Assembly (NCBI RefSeq): GCF_038019025.1
Contig: NZ_CP150496.1
Location: 1,081,501 to 1,145,500, forward strand
Direction: 5' to 3'
Length of the DNA stretch: 64,000 nt
DNA from: Polaribacter marinaquae
GTDB taxonomy: Bacteria > Bacteroidota > Bacteroidia > Flavobacteriales > Flavobacteriaceae
Made by a program: the position numbers and the translations under genes. This document shows positions 44,676-55,867 of this stretch, one piece after another (within the stretch, counting starts at the first letter, position 1; each line of letters starts with the position of its first letter). The notes below the pieces were generated by a model. The model had not been told where the DNA came from, searched no databases, and saw nothing but the letters and a program-made list of their open reading frames with translations.

Positions 44676-47369
44676 TTGCAAACAAACCTATCATATATAC
44701 TTTTATTTTGCTGCTTCTTTTTTACAAAGTTAGGTTTTTCTCAAGATATTAAACCTACTAAAAAAATAGTAGTCCCAATAAAAAAGAAAGATACTATTCC
44801 GAATACAAAAAGAGATAGTATTTTTTCAGTAAAAAAAGACTCTTTAGCTATCAAACAAAAAGATTCTGTTTCTGTAGATTCTATAAAACCTAAAGAAACT
44901 ATAGAAGATCTTATTACCCACGTTGCCAAAGATTATACTATTCAAAATGCCAAAGACAAATCTGTAACCTTATATAACGAAGCTAATATTACGTATACAG
45001 ATATCGATTTAAAAGCAGGTATTATAAAAATTGATTATACTAAAAACACTCTTTTTGCAAAAGGAATTATAGACAGTACAGGCTACACACAAAGACCTAT
45101 TTTTAAACAAGGTAACGAAGAATCAGAACAAGATTCTATAATCTATAATTTTAAATCTAAAAAGGCAATAATTTACGGTTTAAAAACCAAACAAGGCGAA
45201 ATGTTTACGTTTGGTAATAAGACAAAACGTGTAAACGATTCAACAATTTATGTTAGAGATATAAAGTTTACAACTTCAGAAAAATTAGATTATTTTATTG
45301 GTACCAATAAAGCTAAAATTATTCCTGGTAAAAAGATTATTGTTGGTGGTAGTCAATTATACATTGCAGATATTCCAACACCAATTTACTTACCTTTTGC
45401 ATATTTTCCTATCACACAAAATAGTATTTCTGGTTTTTTAATTCCGGCTTTTGATACTGGAAGTAGCGATCGAGGAATCGGATTTCAAAATGGAGGTTAT
45501 TACTTTGCAATTAATGATTATGTAGATCTTGGTATTACGGGTGATGCTTATTCTAACGGTAGTTGGGGATTTAGAGCAAACTCTAACTATAAAGTTCGTT
45601 ATCGCTTTAACGGATCTTTTAATTTTAGTTTCGAAAACAATATAAATGGTATTAGAGGTTTTGATGATTTTAGCAAGAGTAACAATTTTAATTTAAGATG
45701 GTCGCATAATCAAGACACAAAAGCGAGCCCTAATTCTCGATTTACAGCTTCTGTTAACTTAGGAAGTAGTAAGTTTTTTAGAGAATCTCAAAATCAATTT
45801 AACATTGCACAAACACAAACTAACACGTTTAATTCTTCTATAAATTATAGCAAAACATTTGTTGGCACACCTTTTAATTTAAATGTTACAGCGCAACATC
45901 AACAAAATACAAATACAGAAAAAATTACCATGACGTTGCCTGCTTTAACATTAAATATGAGCAGAATTTATCCTTTTGCAGGTAAAAACGGCGTAAAAAA
46001 GAACGCAATTCAAAAAATGGGTTTTAACTATATTTTAGATAGTAAATACCTTATTAATACTACAGATGATGATTTTTTAACGGCTAAAATGTTTGAAACT
46101 GCAAGAGCTGGTATGCAACACAGAACTGGAACAAATACCAATTTTAAAGCATTTAAATATTTTACGGTTTCACCAAGTGTAAATTATACAGAAACTTGGC
46201 AATTCGATTATATTGATAAAAAATACGATGCTGTTAATGAAACTGTTGTTACAGATACAATTAGCGGATTTAAAACATTTAGAGAATATAATGCCGGTTT
46301 AAGTTTATCTACTAATATTTATGGTACTTTTAATATAAACAGAGGACGAATAAAAGCTATAAGACATACAATTAGACCGTCGATCTCTTATTCTTACAGA
46401 CCAGATTTCGAAGAACAATACATCCGTAAGGTACAAGCGAGTACAGATCCTAATGACTTAGAAGAATTTACAATTTTTGATCAGGGAATTTATGGCTCTC
46501 CTTCTTCCGGAATTAGTAATTCAATCGGAATTACCTTAAACAACGTTTTAGAAGCTAAAGTTGCACCCAAAAACCCTGATAGTGATGCCGAAGATGAAAA
46601 AATATCAATTTTAAATAATTTAAATTTTAGTAGTTCTTATAATATTGCTGCAGATAGTTTGCGTTGGTCTAATGTTAATTTTTCTGCAGGTACTAGGCTT
46701 TTAAAAGACAAATTATCAATAAACTTTAGTGGTTCTATAGATCCTTATAAAGTAGTGGCTTCAGAATCTGGATCGCCAATTAGAATTAATGAATTTAACT
46801 CTAACTTTTTAGGAAGATTGTCTAACGCCAGTTTAACAGCTAATTACTCTATTTCTAGTTCTGACTTTAAAAAAGATAAAGAAGGCAAAAAAGACAACAA
46901 CAGAGATCCAAATAACACACCAGATGTTATAGGTGCAAATATTGATCCGACCAATAGATTCGGACAAGTTAACAATGCAGTAAATAATACAGAAGAAGAT
47001 AAAAACAAATCAGCAAAACTATACCACGCAGACATACCATGGACTTTAAGTTTGGCGTATTCTACAAGTTATGTAAATAACGGAATCGACGGAGGAAATA
47101 TTGGTATTCATAGCGTTATTTTTAACGGAAATGTAGAATTATCACCTAAATGGAAATTAGGATATTCTTCTGGATATGACTTTAAGAATGGTGCATTTAC
47201 ATTTTCTAGATTTAATTTTACAAGAGATTTAGATAGCTGGAATTTTAACTTTAATTGGGTTCCTTTTGGAACCAACTCTTCTTACACATTTTTTATCGGT
47301 GTAAAATCTTCTGTATTATCAGATTTAAAATGGGATAAAAATAAACCACCAGATAGAAGACTTTTTTAA
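44676..47369 (+). CDS. lptD: LPS assembly protein LptD homologue
   Basis: An outer-membrane protein of 897 residues that should insert lipopolysaccharide into the outer leaflet together with LptE. After a signal peptide (ILLFCCFFFTKLGFSQ) comes a Ser/Lys/Asp-rich linker, an OstA-like periplasmic domain (about 75-240), and a large beta-barrel (NSISGFLIPAFDTGSS onwards). The start is TTG at 44676; no ATG is available nearby in frame, and the frame stays open further upstream, so the exact start is uncertain. The barrel ends without a typical terminal Phe strand signature. Confidence 0.85.
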   Translation: MQTNLSYILLFCCFFFTKLGFSQDIKPTKKIVVPIKKKDTIPNTKRDSIFSVKKDSLAIKQKDSVSVDSIKPKETIEDLITHVAKDYTIQNAKDKSVTLYNEANITYTDIDLKAGIIKIDYTKNTLFAKGIIDSTGYTQRPIFKQGNEESEQDSIIYNFKSKKAIIYGLKTKQGEMFTFGNKTKRVNDSTIYVRDIKFTTSEKLDYFIGTNKAKIIPGKKIIVGGSQLYIADIPTPIYLPFAYFPITQNSISGFLIPAFDTGSSDRGIGFQNGGYYFAINDYVDLGITGDAYSNGSWGFRANSNYKVRYRFNGSFNFSFENNINGIRGFDDFSKSNNFNLRWSHNQDTKASPNSRFTASVNLGSSKFFRESQNQFNIAQTQTNTFNSSINYSKTFVGTPFNLNVTAQHQQNTNTEKITMTLPALTLNMSRIYPFAGKNGVKKNAIQKMGFNYILDSKYLINTTDDDFLTAKMFETARAGMQHRTGTNTNFKAFKYFTVSPSVNYTETWQFDYIDKKYDAVNETVVTDTISGFKTFREYNAGLSLSTNIYGTFNINRGRIKAIRHTIRPSISYSYRPDFEEQYIRKVQASTDPNDLEEFTIFDQGIYGSPSSGISNSIGITLNNVLEAKVAPKNPDSDAEDEKISILNNLNFSSSYNIAADSLRWSNVNFSAGTRLLKDKLSINFSGSIDPYKVVASESGSPIRINEFNSNFLGRLSNASLTANYSISSSDFKKDKEGKKDNNRDPNNTPDVIGANIDPTNRFGQVNNAVNNTEEDKNKSAKLYHADIPWTLSLAYSTSYVNNGIDGGNIGIHSVIFNGNVELSPKWKLGYSSGYDFKNGAFTFSRFNFTRDLDSWNFNFNWVPFGTNSSYTFFIGVKSSVLSDLKWDKNKPPDRRLF

Positions 47370-47513
47370 AATGAATATAATATCCTTTTTAAGTTTAACA
47401 ACTTTTGGATTTTATTTTTAATTAATTATTGGCTTGGTACTCATTTTTTGTGCGGCATATAATTATAATGGTGAAATTGATAGTATATTTAACTTTCTAA
47501 ACAAGTTACTACG

Positions 47514-47894
47514 ATGAAAAAAATAATTACAACTAAAAATGCGCCTGCACCTATTGGGCCATACAATCAAGCTGTTTTAACAGGTAACACATTATACACT
47601 TCTGGGCAAATTGCTATTAATCCACAAACCGGAGAATTGGTTTTAGATTCTATTACAAATGAAACAAAACAAGTAATGGAGAATATGAAACAAGTTTTAT
47701 TAGCGGCAGAAATGACTTTTGAAAACGTAATTAAATCATCAATTTTTATTTCTGATATGCATAACTTCTCTGAAATAAACGCGGTTTATGGTACTTATTT
47801 TAATGAAGAAACGGCACCTGCTAGAGAAACTGTAGAAGTTGCAAACTTGCCTAAATTTGTGAATGTAGAAATTAGCATGATTGCAGTTAAATAA
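47514..47894 (+). CDS. ridA: RidA family reactive intermediate deaminase
   Basis: A 126-residue RidA/YjgF protein that hydrolyses enamine/imine intermediates released by PLP enzymes. Family marks: NAPAPIGPYNQAV near the start, LYTSGQIAINP, and the active Arg in PARETVEVANLP. It is a single gene with a terminator directly after it. Confidence 0.95.
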   Translation: MKKIITTKNAPAPIGPYNQAVLTGNTLYTSGQIAINPQTGELVLDSITNETKQVMENMKQVLLAAEMTFENVIKSSIFISDMHNFSEINAVYGTYFNEETAPARETVEVANLPKFVNVEISMIAVK

Positions 47895-47910
47895 AGAGTA
47901 GAAAAATCAA

Positions 47911-47946
47911 AAAAAATCCTGATAGAATTTTCTATCAGGATTTTTT
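47911..47946. terminator. Terminator between ridA and gapA
   Basis: A 16-bp perfect stem (AAAAAATCCTGATAGA / TCTATCAGGATTTTTT) with loop ATTT serves the convergent ridA and gapA genes. Confidence 0.85.
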
Positions 47947-47965
47947 TTTAATCTTAATTTACAAA

Positions 47966-48988
<1,023 letters not shown>

Positions 48989-48994
48989 TTAATA

Positions 48995-49978
48995 TTATGT
49001 TGTCATTATATCAGAAACTCTTAAAAGTTCTTGATTTATAGAATGACCACCTTTTATTGCTTCTGCAATACTTGTACTTATTACTTCGTTGTCTTTTAAA
49101 CCTACCATAAGGTTTGTTTGTCCGTCTAATAACAATTCTACAGACTTAACACCTAATCTACTTGCTAAAACTCTATCAAAACAAGAAGGAGAACCACCTC
49201 TTTGCATATGCCCAAGAACAGACACTCTTACATCATATTCTGGCAAGTTTTCTTCTACATATTGCGCTAATTCGTAAACATTTTTACCCGATTTATCACC
49301 TTCTGCAACTACAACAATACTAGAAGATTTACCTGTTCTTCTACTCTTTTTAAGAGATTCTAACATTCTATCTAATCCCAGATCTTCTTCTGGAATTAAA
49401 ATTTCTTCTGCTCCTGCACCAACACCTGCATTTAAAGCTATAAAACCAGCATCTCTACCCATTACCTCTACAAAGAATAATCTGTTATGAGAAGATGCGG
49501 TATCTCTAATTTTATCAATTGCTTCTACTGCTGTATTTAAAGCGGTATCATATCCTAATGTATGTGATGTACCAAAAATATCGTTATCTATAGTACCAGG
49601 AATTCCTATAATCGGAAAGTTGTATTCTTCATTAAAAATTACAGCTCCGGTAAAAGAACCATCTCCACCAATTACAACCATGGCTTCAATTTCATTTTCT
49701 TGCAAGTGTTCAAAAGCTTTTGCTCTTCCTTCTTTAGTTCTAAATTCTTGCGATCTTGCAGATTTTAAAACGGTACCACCTTTATTAATGATGTTATTTA
49801 CGCTTCTAGCTGTAAGTTCTATAAAGTCACCTTCAATAAGTCCTTCATAACCTCTATATATACCCACACAACTAACTCTGTAGTATGCACATGCTCTAAC
49901 TACAGATCTTATTGCTGCATTCATTCCTGGAGAATCTCCTCCAGAAGTCATGACTGCTATTTTTTTAATTTTCTTCAT
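48995..49978 (-). CDS. pfkA: ATP-dependent 6-phosphofructokinase
   Basis: A 327-residue PfkA-type enzyme. ATP-binding Gly-rich motifs MTSGGDSPGMNAA and GGDGSF (near 106), the catalytic Asp region GTIDNDI (near 130) and the effector region (HMQRGGSPSC near 257) are present. Gly at the residue after GGD (GGDGS) indicates ATP rather than pyrophosphate as donor. It is the first gene of the pfkA-gapA operon. Confidence 0.96.
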   Translation of the reverse strand: MKKIKKIAVMTSGGDSPGMNAAIRSVVRACAYYRVSCVGIYRGYEGLIEGDFIELTARSVNNIINKGGTVLKSARSQEFRTKEGRAKAFEHLQENEIEAMVVIGGDGSFTGAVIFNEEYNFPIIGIPGTIDNDIFGTSHTLGYDTALNTAVEAIDKIRDTASSHNRLFFVEVMGRDAGFIALNAGVGAGAEEILIPEEDLGLDRMLESLKKSRRTGKSSSIVVVAEGDKSGKNVYELAQYVEENLPEYDVRVSVLGHMQRGGSPSCFDRVLASRLGVKSVELLLDGQTNLMVGLKDNEVISTSIAEAIKGGHSINQELLRVSDIMTT

Positions 49979-50028
49979 ATTCTATATTGTAAAATTACTG
50001 CTTTTTAAGCACTTAAATAAATAAATCT

Positions 50029-50038
50029 ACGAAATCGT
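50029..50038. promoter_or_regulatory. Short dyad ACGAAATCGT upstream of pfkA
   Basis: ACGA and TCGT are inverted around AA, 51 bases before the pfkA start. The same ten bases recur at 60005-60014 upstream of pdhA inside a longer dyad. Confidence 0.3.
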
Positions 50039-50207
50039 TTTAGCCTATTTCCCCTTTATTATAAAGGAATCTTAATTTAAAAAATGATTAAAACTTAATG
50101 TTTTTAGTAAAAATAATAAATAATTTTGAAGTCTATTTAAACTATAAGTTATCAAACTAAAATCGTTAAAATTTTAATTTAAAAATTATATTAATTAATA
50201 CTTCGGA

Positions 50208-53200
50208 TTAATTTCCTTCAAAATTGTCAGGTAAAACTACCTTTGTTTTTGTGGTGTCTTTATTTTGTAGTTTACTCTTTTCTAATTTGGTTTTTTTCTT
50301 AAAACCTAACTTTTTTAAAAGCCCAGAAAGTGTGTTAAAATTAACTTGATAAGACAAACCTACACCTTGCGTATAACCTTGGTCTTCTATTGTGTATTGA
50401 ATTTCGTTTTGTCTATTAAAAATAACTCCTCTAAAATTACCTTCTTTATTTAATAGAACCTCTACTTTAACTTCACCAACAACACTAGATTGTGTTTGAG
50501 TACCAATAGGAACCCCAACTTTACCGTTTATAATAACTCTTTCACTTACTTGCGTACTAACAGACAGATCTACTTGATTATCTGTATTTAATCGATCTAG
50601 ATCGTTATTGCTTTGTCCTTGCTGATAATCTACACCCAACTGAAATTTACTATCCGGACTATTAAATAAACTAGAAAAAGCTGCTGCTATTGCACTAGAA
50701 GCTGTACTTGTAATGGTTGCATTGGCATCAAAATTTACTTTATCAGGATTTACAAAATTACCAAATGCTAATAATGATATAAACTGTGTAGTTTTTTCAT
50801 TTACATTATTATCATTTAATATAAATTCTAATTCGTTTGCAATTGTTGGGTCTACGTTGGTAAGCTGAATATCTAATTCTTGCTTCGAATTAAACAAACC
50901 GCCAGTAATTCTTGTTACTAAATCTACTTCTATATTTCTGTTCGAATTAAAGTTTTCTAATAAAACTCCGGGATTTGCTTTTGCCTTATAAACAGCTGTT
51001 ACATCTAAATTTGCATTTGCCGGATTCCCGTTCCAAGAAACAGTTCCTCCTTTTTGAATTACAAATGGCTTATTTACAAAACCACCATACTTAAAATCGT
51101 ACACTCCGCTATCTACTACATAATCGCCAAACATATTAAACTTACCACGTGTGTTAATTTCTATTTGAAGATTACCAGAACCTTTACCAGATAACTGACT
51201 TCCGTAAACCTCATCAATAACAACTTGTGCAATTGCATCTTTTGTTACTTCTAAATCGATGTTTAAAGTCAAGCCTTTTAATGCTTCTAAAGCAATTTCG
51301 TTTTGCCTTTCTTTTACAACTGTTTCATCCGACTTAAAATGAATTAAGCTAAAACTATCTACGGTTTCTACATCTTTTAACGGAACTACAAAAATTGTTC
51401 CGGGCATTGTTTTAGCATTTACATCTATCGTTAATCTATCTGTTAACCCAAAAATATCTGCAGAACCATCAATATATGCTGTACCATAATACAAAGCTTC
51501 TTCTTCATTTTCGGTATCTAAAACCATTAAATTATCACTTTCAATTTTTAATCTTAAAAACCATTGTTTAAAATTAAAATGAGAGATATCTCCTTTTAGA
51601 ATACCTCTAGTTTTATTTTTTGTGTCTAATAATTTAAAGTCTTCTAGAATAAATGATTGCTGCAATAAAGTAATTTCAGATTCGCCTTCAAAATCATAAT
51701 CTACATTTAAATAAGGAAATTTTAATCCTGCATTTTTAAGACGTAAAGCTCCTTCCATATCCGGATTGCTTAAAAATCCTCTTAACGTAAAATCTCCAGA
51801 AGCTGTTCCTCTTAAAGAGGATAAAACATCTTGCCCTAACGGACTAAATGCATCTAATTTAAATTCTTCTAAAAAAACATTTAAATCTATTATTGGTCTT
51901 TGTGCAGAAAAATCTAAAGCACCAGTTGCTGCAATACTTTTAACGTCTTTATTTTCTATGGATAAATCTACACGGTATTTTTTATAAGAATTCTCTCCTT
52001 TAACATTTACAAACAAATTACCTTGTTTAAAATCGTTTACTTGAAAATCTTTTACCGTTAAAGAACCTTCTGGCGTATAGTTACCTTCGCTTTGAACAAA
52101 ATCTAAATGCCCAGACAACACACCTTTTAAATCTAAACTATCTATTTTGGGTAAAAAACTTTGCAATTTAACTTTGGTAAAATCTGCCAAAAGTATTTTT
52201 TGTTCGGTACCTTTTAAATTACCTGTAAATTCTATTTTTTGTTCTCCGGAAACAAATTTAAATTGACTAAAATTGAATTCGTTTGTATTTAAATCGAATG
52301 TTATTTTATCTGTATTTTTTTTATCAGGATTAATATTCCAGGTGTTTTCTTTAAAAACAAAAGACGATTTCTCGAAACCTAAAACAGATTTTCCCTCTGG
52401 ATTAAAAGTGTAAAAGAAATCTAAATTAAAATCTTCATTTTTCTTTTTTCCTCCTTTAAAAACAGATTTAAAATACAACGTATCGTTCTCTGTTCTGTTT
52501 AATAAATTTAACTTAGAAATATTATAATAATCTGTATTAATTTCTTCTGCAGTTAAAGAAGTATTATAAAGCGGATTCTTATTATCGGTTCTTAAAGAAA
52601 TTGTTTTAACCTCTGTGCCATAAGCATCTATTTTGGGCGAATTAAATGTAAGCCTAAAGAAATTTTCATCAGAAATTATTCTTCCTTTTATTTTAGTTTT
52701 ATCATCAATTGAAATTTCAGGAAAAAAAACATTTACAATTTGATTGTAAACAGTAAAATTAAAATCTAAAAACTGATTTGGAGCAACATCATAAGGATTA
52801 TAATTGGTATAAATACTTCCTAACGCATTTTGCGCAACTTTTGGCAACTCAGAAAACGAAAACTTACCTGTAATATACCCTTGCGCAATATCTTTAGACG
52901 CAACATCTATGGTTTTAACACTATCTTTTATTGATGATGTAACCGCAAATTCTTTAAATGTGTATTCTTTTTTCTGATTAGTATACAATACATTTTTAAA
53001 AACTGCTTTCCCAAGAATATCATCAAAAGTATTTCCTTCTATATCTAATTCTATATTTCCTTTTACAACTGCCGTAGAATCTCTAACAAATAAATTAGTT
53101 TCTTTTAGATTTAAGTATTCGATATCAGACTTAAAATCGAACTTATGAATTTTTGCTGATAAATCTGCCAATCCATTAAACTTCATTTTAAAATTCGCAT

Positions 53201-54620
53201 CATCAATAACTAAATCTCCATCGAATTTATTATTTTGATATTGGCCATTTGCCACAATATTTTTGTACGAATATTGGTTAAAATTTAATTCAGAAATATT
53301 ACCAATAAACTTTGTATTGATGTTTTCTAATTTAAATCCGCTACCATTAACATCACCAATTAAAGAAACGGTACCAAACAAAGGATCATTAAAAAAAGTA
53401 CCAATATTAAAATTGATTAACTCGATATCACCAACATAAGAAGCCGTATCAATTTCATCTATATTATCAATTTCTAAATCTGAAACCACACTACCAATTT
53501 GAGAATTCATCTTTAAAGAAGCTCTCATTCTAGTTGGTGTTACATTTACATTTCCGGCTATTCTAAATAAACCTAACTTGTTAAATTCTGTAGGTAAATT
53601 TTTACCTAACAAATTAGGTAGAATACTTTTTAGATCGTTATAAGTTGCAGTTAAATTATTTAAATCTCCATTAAAAACAAAGCCTCTTTCTGTATTAACC
53701 AAATTTTTAAAAGCTAAATTTCCTTTTAACTTAATTCCTTTTTCTGATGATAAATTTAAGTTGGTTAATTTAAAATCGTTTAGTTTCCCATTCATATCTC
53801 CAGAAAAACTAACTACCTCATTTCCGTTTAATTCTTTGTAAAACTTTTTTAAATCCTGAATTTTAATACTGCTTTTATCAAATTTTGCCCTTATATCTAC
53901 TTTATCATTAAATTCTTTTAGATCTTCTCGCTTGTAAATAAAATCGATATCACCAAAAACATTCGAATTTTCCGTTTGTAATTGTGTGTCGTAAAACTTC
54001 ATATCCGTTTTAGTAAACTTATAATCTGTTGTAAAATTGGTAATTTCTAAACCTTGATTCGTTTCAAAATGTAATCCTCTTGCATTTATAGACACATTGG
54101 CCCCTTCAATAGATAAATCTTGTACATTTCCACCAATCTTATAAGCTGCAAAGCTTAACGGCTTTTTATTGTTTTCATTTATTAATTTAAAATCTAAGTT
54201 TTGTACATATACGTTGGCAGCCTTTAAAATAAATTTTGGAGCTAAGGAATCTTTTTTCTTATTGCTATTAAATGAGTTTAGAAAAACAGCCATATTATCT
54301 TCTGTTTCTCCTTTATAAGTTTTCATGTAATATTGCGCATCTTGTAATGTAATATCGCCGAATAACAATTGATTATTTAAAACTTTTTTAGCACTTAATA
54401 ACGAAGTGTTTAATGCTGAAACAAAAATTAAAGTATCTTTATGATGATCTCTAATTTCCACATCTTTAAAAGCCACACTTCCTAAAAAAGAAAGATTTAC
54501 CTTGCCAATGCTTAAATTTGTATTGTAACTTTCATTAATTTTTTTAGTTGCATATACTCCTAACTTTGTTTGTACAAAAGATGTAGAAAGTAAGATGCTT
54601 ATTAATAGCAGAAAGAGCAC
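50208..54620 (-). CDS. tamB: TamB-like translocation/assembly or lipid-transfer protein
   Basis: A very large (1470 aa) inner-membrane-anchored periplasmic protein. It is made of repeated beta-strand segments as in the AsmA/TamB/VPS13-like bridge proteins, with the DUF490/TamB domain at the C-terminus (about 1050-1430). These proteins are thought to help outer-membrane protein assembly and carry phospholipids across the periplasm. The only standard start is GTG at 54620. The frame continues upstream (KKILKWLGYF) into a better-formed membrane anchor, so a rarer start codon near 54665 is possible. The tsaD gene is divergent. Confidence 0.88.
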   Translation of the reverse strand: MLFLLLISILLSTSFVQTKLGVYATKKINESYNTNLSIGKVNLSFLGSVAFKDVEIRDHHKDTLIFVSALNTSLLSAKKVLNNQLLFGDITLQDAQYYMKTYKGETEDNMAVFLNSFNSNKKKDSLAPKFILKAANVYVQNLDFKLINENNKKPLSFAAYKIGGNVQDLSIEGANVSINARGLHFETNQGLEITNFTTDYKFTKTDMKFYDTQLQTENSNVFGDIDFIYKREDLKEFNDKVDIRAKFDKSSIKIQDLKKFYKELNGNEVVSFSGDMNGKLNDFKLTNLNLSSEKGIKLKGNLAFKNLVNTERGFVFNGDLNNLTATYNDLKSILPNLLGKNLPTEFNKLGLFRIAGNVNVTPTRMRASLKMNSQIGSVVSDLEIDNIDEIDTASYVGDIELINFNIGTFFNDPLFGTVSLIGDVNGSGFKLENINTKFIGNISELNFNQYSYKNIVANGQYQNNKFDGDLVIDDANFKMKFNGLADLSAKIHKFDFKSDIEYLNLKETNLFVRDSTAVVKGNIELDIEGNTFDDILGKAVFKNVLYTNQKKEYTFKEFAVTSSIKDSVKTIDVASKDIAQGYITGKFSFSELPKVAQNALGSIYTNYNPYDVAPNQFLDFNFTVYNQIVNVFFPEISIDDKTKIKGRIISDENFFRLTFNSPKIDAYGTEVKTISLRTDNKNPLYNTSLTAEEINTDYYNISKLNLLNRTENDTLYFKSVFKGGKKKNEDFNLDFFYTFNPEGKSVLGFEKSSFVFKENTWNINPDKKNTDKITFDLNTNEFNFSQFKFVSGEQKIEFTGNLKGTEQKILLADFTKVKLQSFLPKIDSLDLKGVLSGHLDFVQSEGNYTPEGSLTVKDFQVNDFKQGNLFVNVKGENSYKKYRVDLSIENKDVKSIAATGALDFSAQRPIIDLNVFLEEFKLDAFSPLGQDVLSSLRGTASGDFTLRGFLSNPDMEGALRLKNAGLKFPYLNVDYDFEGESEITLLQQSFILEDFKLLDTKNKTRGILKGDISHFNFKQWFLRLKIESDNLMVLDTENEEEALYYGTAYIDGSADIFGLTDRLTIDVNAKTMPGTIFVVPLKDVETVDSFSLIHFKSDETVVKERQNEIALEALKGLTLNIDLEVTKDAIAQVVIDEVYGSQLSGKGSGNLQIEINTRGKFNMFGDYVVDSGVYDFKYGGFVNKPFVIQKGGTVSWNGNPANANLDVTAVYKAKANPGVLLENFNSNRNIEVDLVTRITGGLFNSKQELDIQLTNVDPTIANELEFILNDNNVNEKTTQFISLLAFGNFVNPDKVNFDANATITSTASSAIAAAFSSLFNSPDSKFQLGVDYQQGQSNNDLDRLNTDNQVDLSVSTQVSERVIINGKVGVPIGTQTQSSVVGEVKVEVLLNKEGNFRGVIFNRQNEIQYTIEDQGYTQGVGLSYQVNFNTLSGLLKKLGFKKKTKLEKSKLQNKDTTKTKVVLPDNFEGN

Positions 54621-54803
54621 AAAGTACCCTAACCATTTTAATATTTTTTTACTAAAGTTTTTAATGATAGTGTGTTTTAGTTTTTATAGAATATTTAAAG
54701 AAAAGTAATCAAAAATATTGCCACGTATTACAAAGAACGTGCAAATTTAACAAAGAATTAAATTTCTATTATTAAAAAAGGAAAATCAACTTAAAATTAT
54801 ACT

Positions 54804-54811
54804 TAATTTTG
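54804..54811 (+). promoter_or_regulatory. -7 box of tsaD
   Basis: TAATTTTG matches TAnnTTTG and lies 26 bases before the tsaD ATG. Confidence 0.45.
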
Positions 54812-54837
54812 CAATTTATATAGCTTTTTAATTTTTT

Positions 54838-55863
54838 ATGAAAACACCCATTTATATTTTAGGTATAGAATCTTCTTGTGATGATACAAGTGCATCTGTA
54901 ATTTGTAACGGTAAAGTACTAAGCAATGTCGTTGCAAACCAAGAAGTACATTCTAAATATGGTGGTGTTGTGCCAGAATTAGCTTCTAGAGCGCATCAAC
55001 AAAACATTGTACCCGTTGTGCAACAAGCCCTAGAACAAGCTAATATTGATAAAGAAAAATTATCTGCAATTGCATTTACACGCGGTCCTGGTTTAATGGG
55101 CTCACTTTTGGTTGGTACCTCTTTTGCTAAATCTTTGGCACTTGGTTTACAAATTCCTTTAATTGATGTAAATCATATGCAAGCTCATATTTTAGCTCAT
55201 TTTATAGAAGATGAAGACAGTAAAATTCCACCATTTCCTTTTATTTGTTTAACAATTAGCGGTGGTCACACCCAAATTGTAAAAGTTTCTGATCATTTTA
55301 AAATGGAAGTTTTAGGCGAAACAATTGATGATGCTGTTGGAGAAGCTTTTGATAAATCTGCAAAAATTTTAGGATTGCCTTATCCTGGTGGACCTTTAAT
55401 AGATAAATATGCGAGATTAGGAAATCCGAAAGCATATCCTTTTACAAAACCAAAAGTAGGCGATTTAGATTTTAGCTTTAGTGGTTTAAAAACCGGAATT
55501 TTATATTTTATTCAGAAGCAACAAAGAATAAATCCTAAATTTATTGAAGAAAATCTTAACGATATCTGTGCTTCTATACAATATACAATTGTAGAAATTC
55601 TAATGACCAAATTAAAAAATGCGGTTAAACAAACAAACATAAAACATATAGCAATTGCTGGTGGTGTATCTGCAAATTCAGAAATTAGAAACCGATTAGA
55701 ATTAGCAGAAAAACATTTTGGTTGGACAACTTACATTCCAAAATTTGAATTTACTACAGACAACGCTGCAATGATTGCGATAACAGGTTATTTAAAATAT
55801 TTAAACAATACATATTCTGATGTTTCTGTTACCGCAAAGGCTCGCTTAAAAGTAACAGATTAA
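54838..55863 (+). CDS. tsaD: tRNA N6-adenosine threonylcarbamoyltransferase
   Basis: Transfers threonylcarbamoyl to A37 of ANN-reading tRNAs, together with TsaB, TsaC and TsaE. The 341 residues contain the ASKHA motif GIESSCDDTSASV, the metal-binding NHMQAHILAHF (His near 113 and 117), SGGHTQIV near 142 and AGGVSANSEIR near 275. The next gene starts four bases after its stop codon, so the two are likely co-transcribed. Confidence 0.97.
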   Translation: MKTPIYILGIESSCDDTSASVICNGKVLSNVVANQEVHSKYGGVVPELASRAHQQNIVPVVQQALEQANIDKEKLSAIAFTRGPGLMGSLLVGTSFAKSLALGLQIPLIDVNHMQAHILAHFIEDEDSKIPPFPFICLTISGGHTQIVKVSDHFKMEVLGETIDDAVGEAFDKSAKILGLPYPGGPLIDKYARLGNPKAYPFTKPKVGDLDFSFSGLKTGILYFIQKQQRINPKFIEENLNDICASIQYTIVEILMTKLKNAVKQTNIKHIAIAGGVSANSEIRNRLELAEKHFGWTTYIPKFEFTTDNAAMIAITGYLKYLNNTYSDVSVTAKARLKVTD

Positions 55864-55867
55864 CATT

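Noticed and set aside
49979..50207. Small RNA or gene between pfkA and tamB
   Set aside because: AT-rich with the short dyad at 50029 only; no frame, terminator or stable fold was seen.
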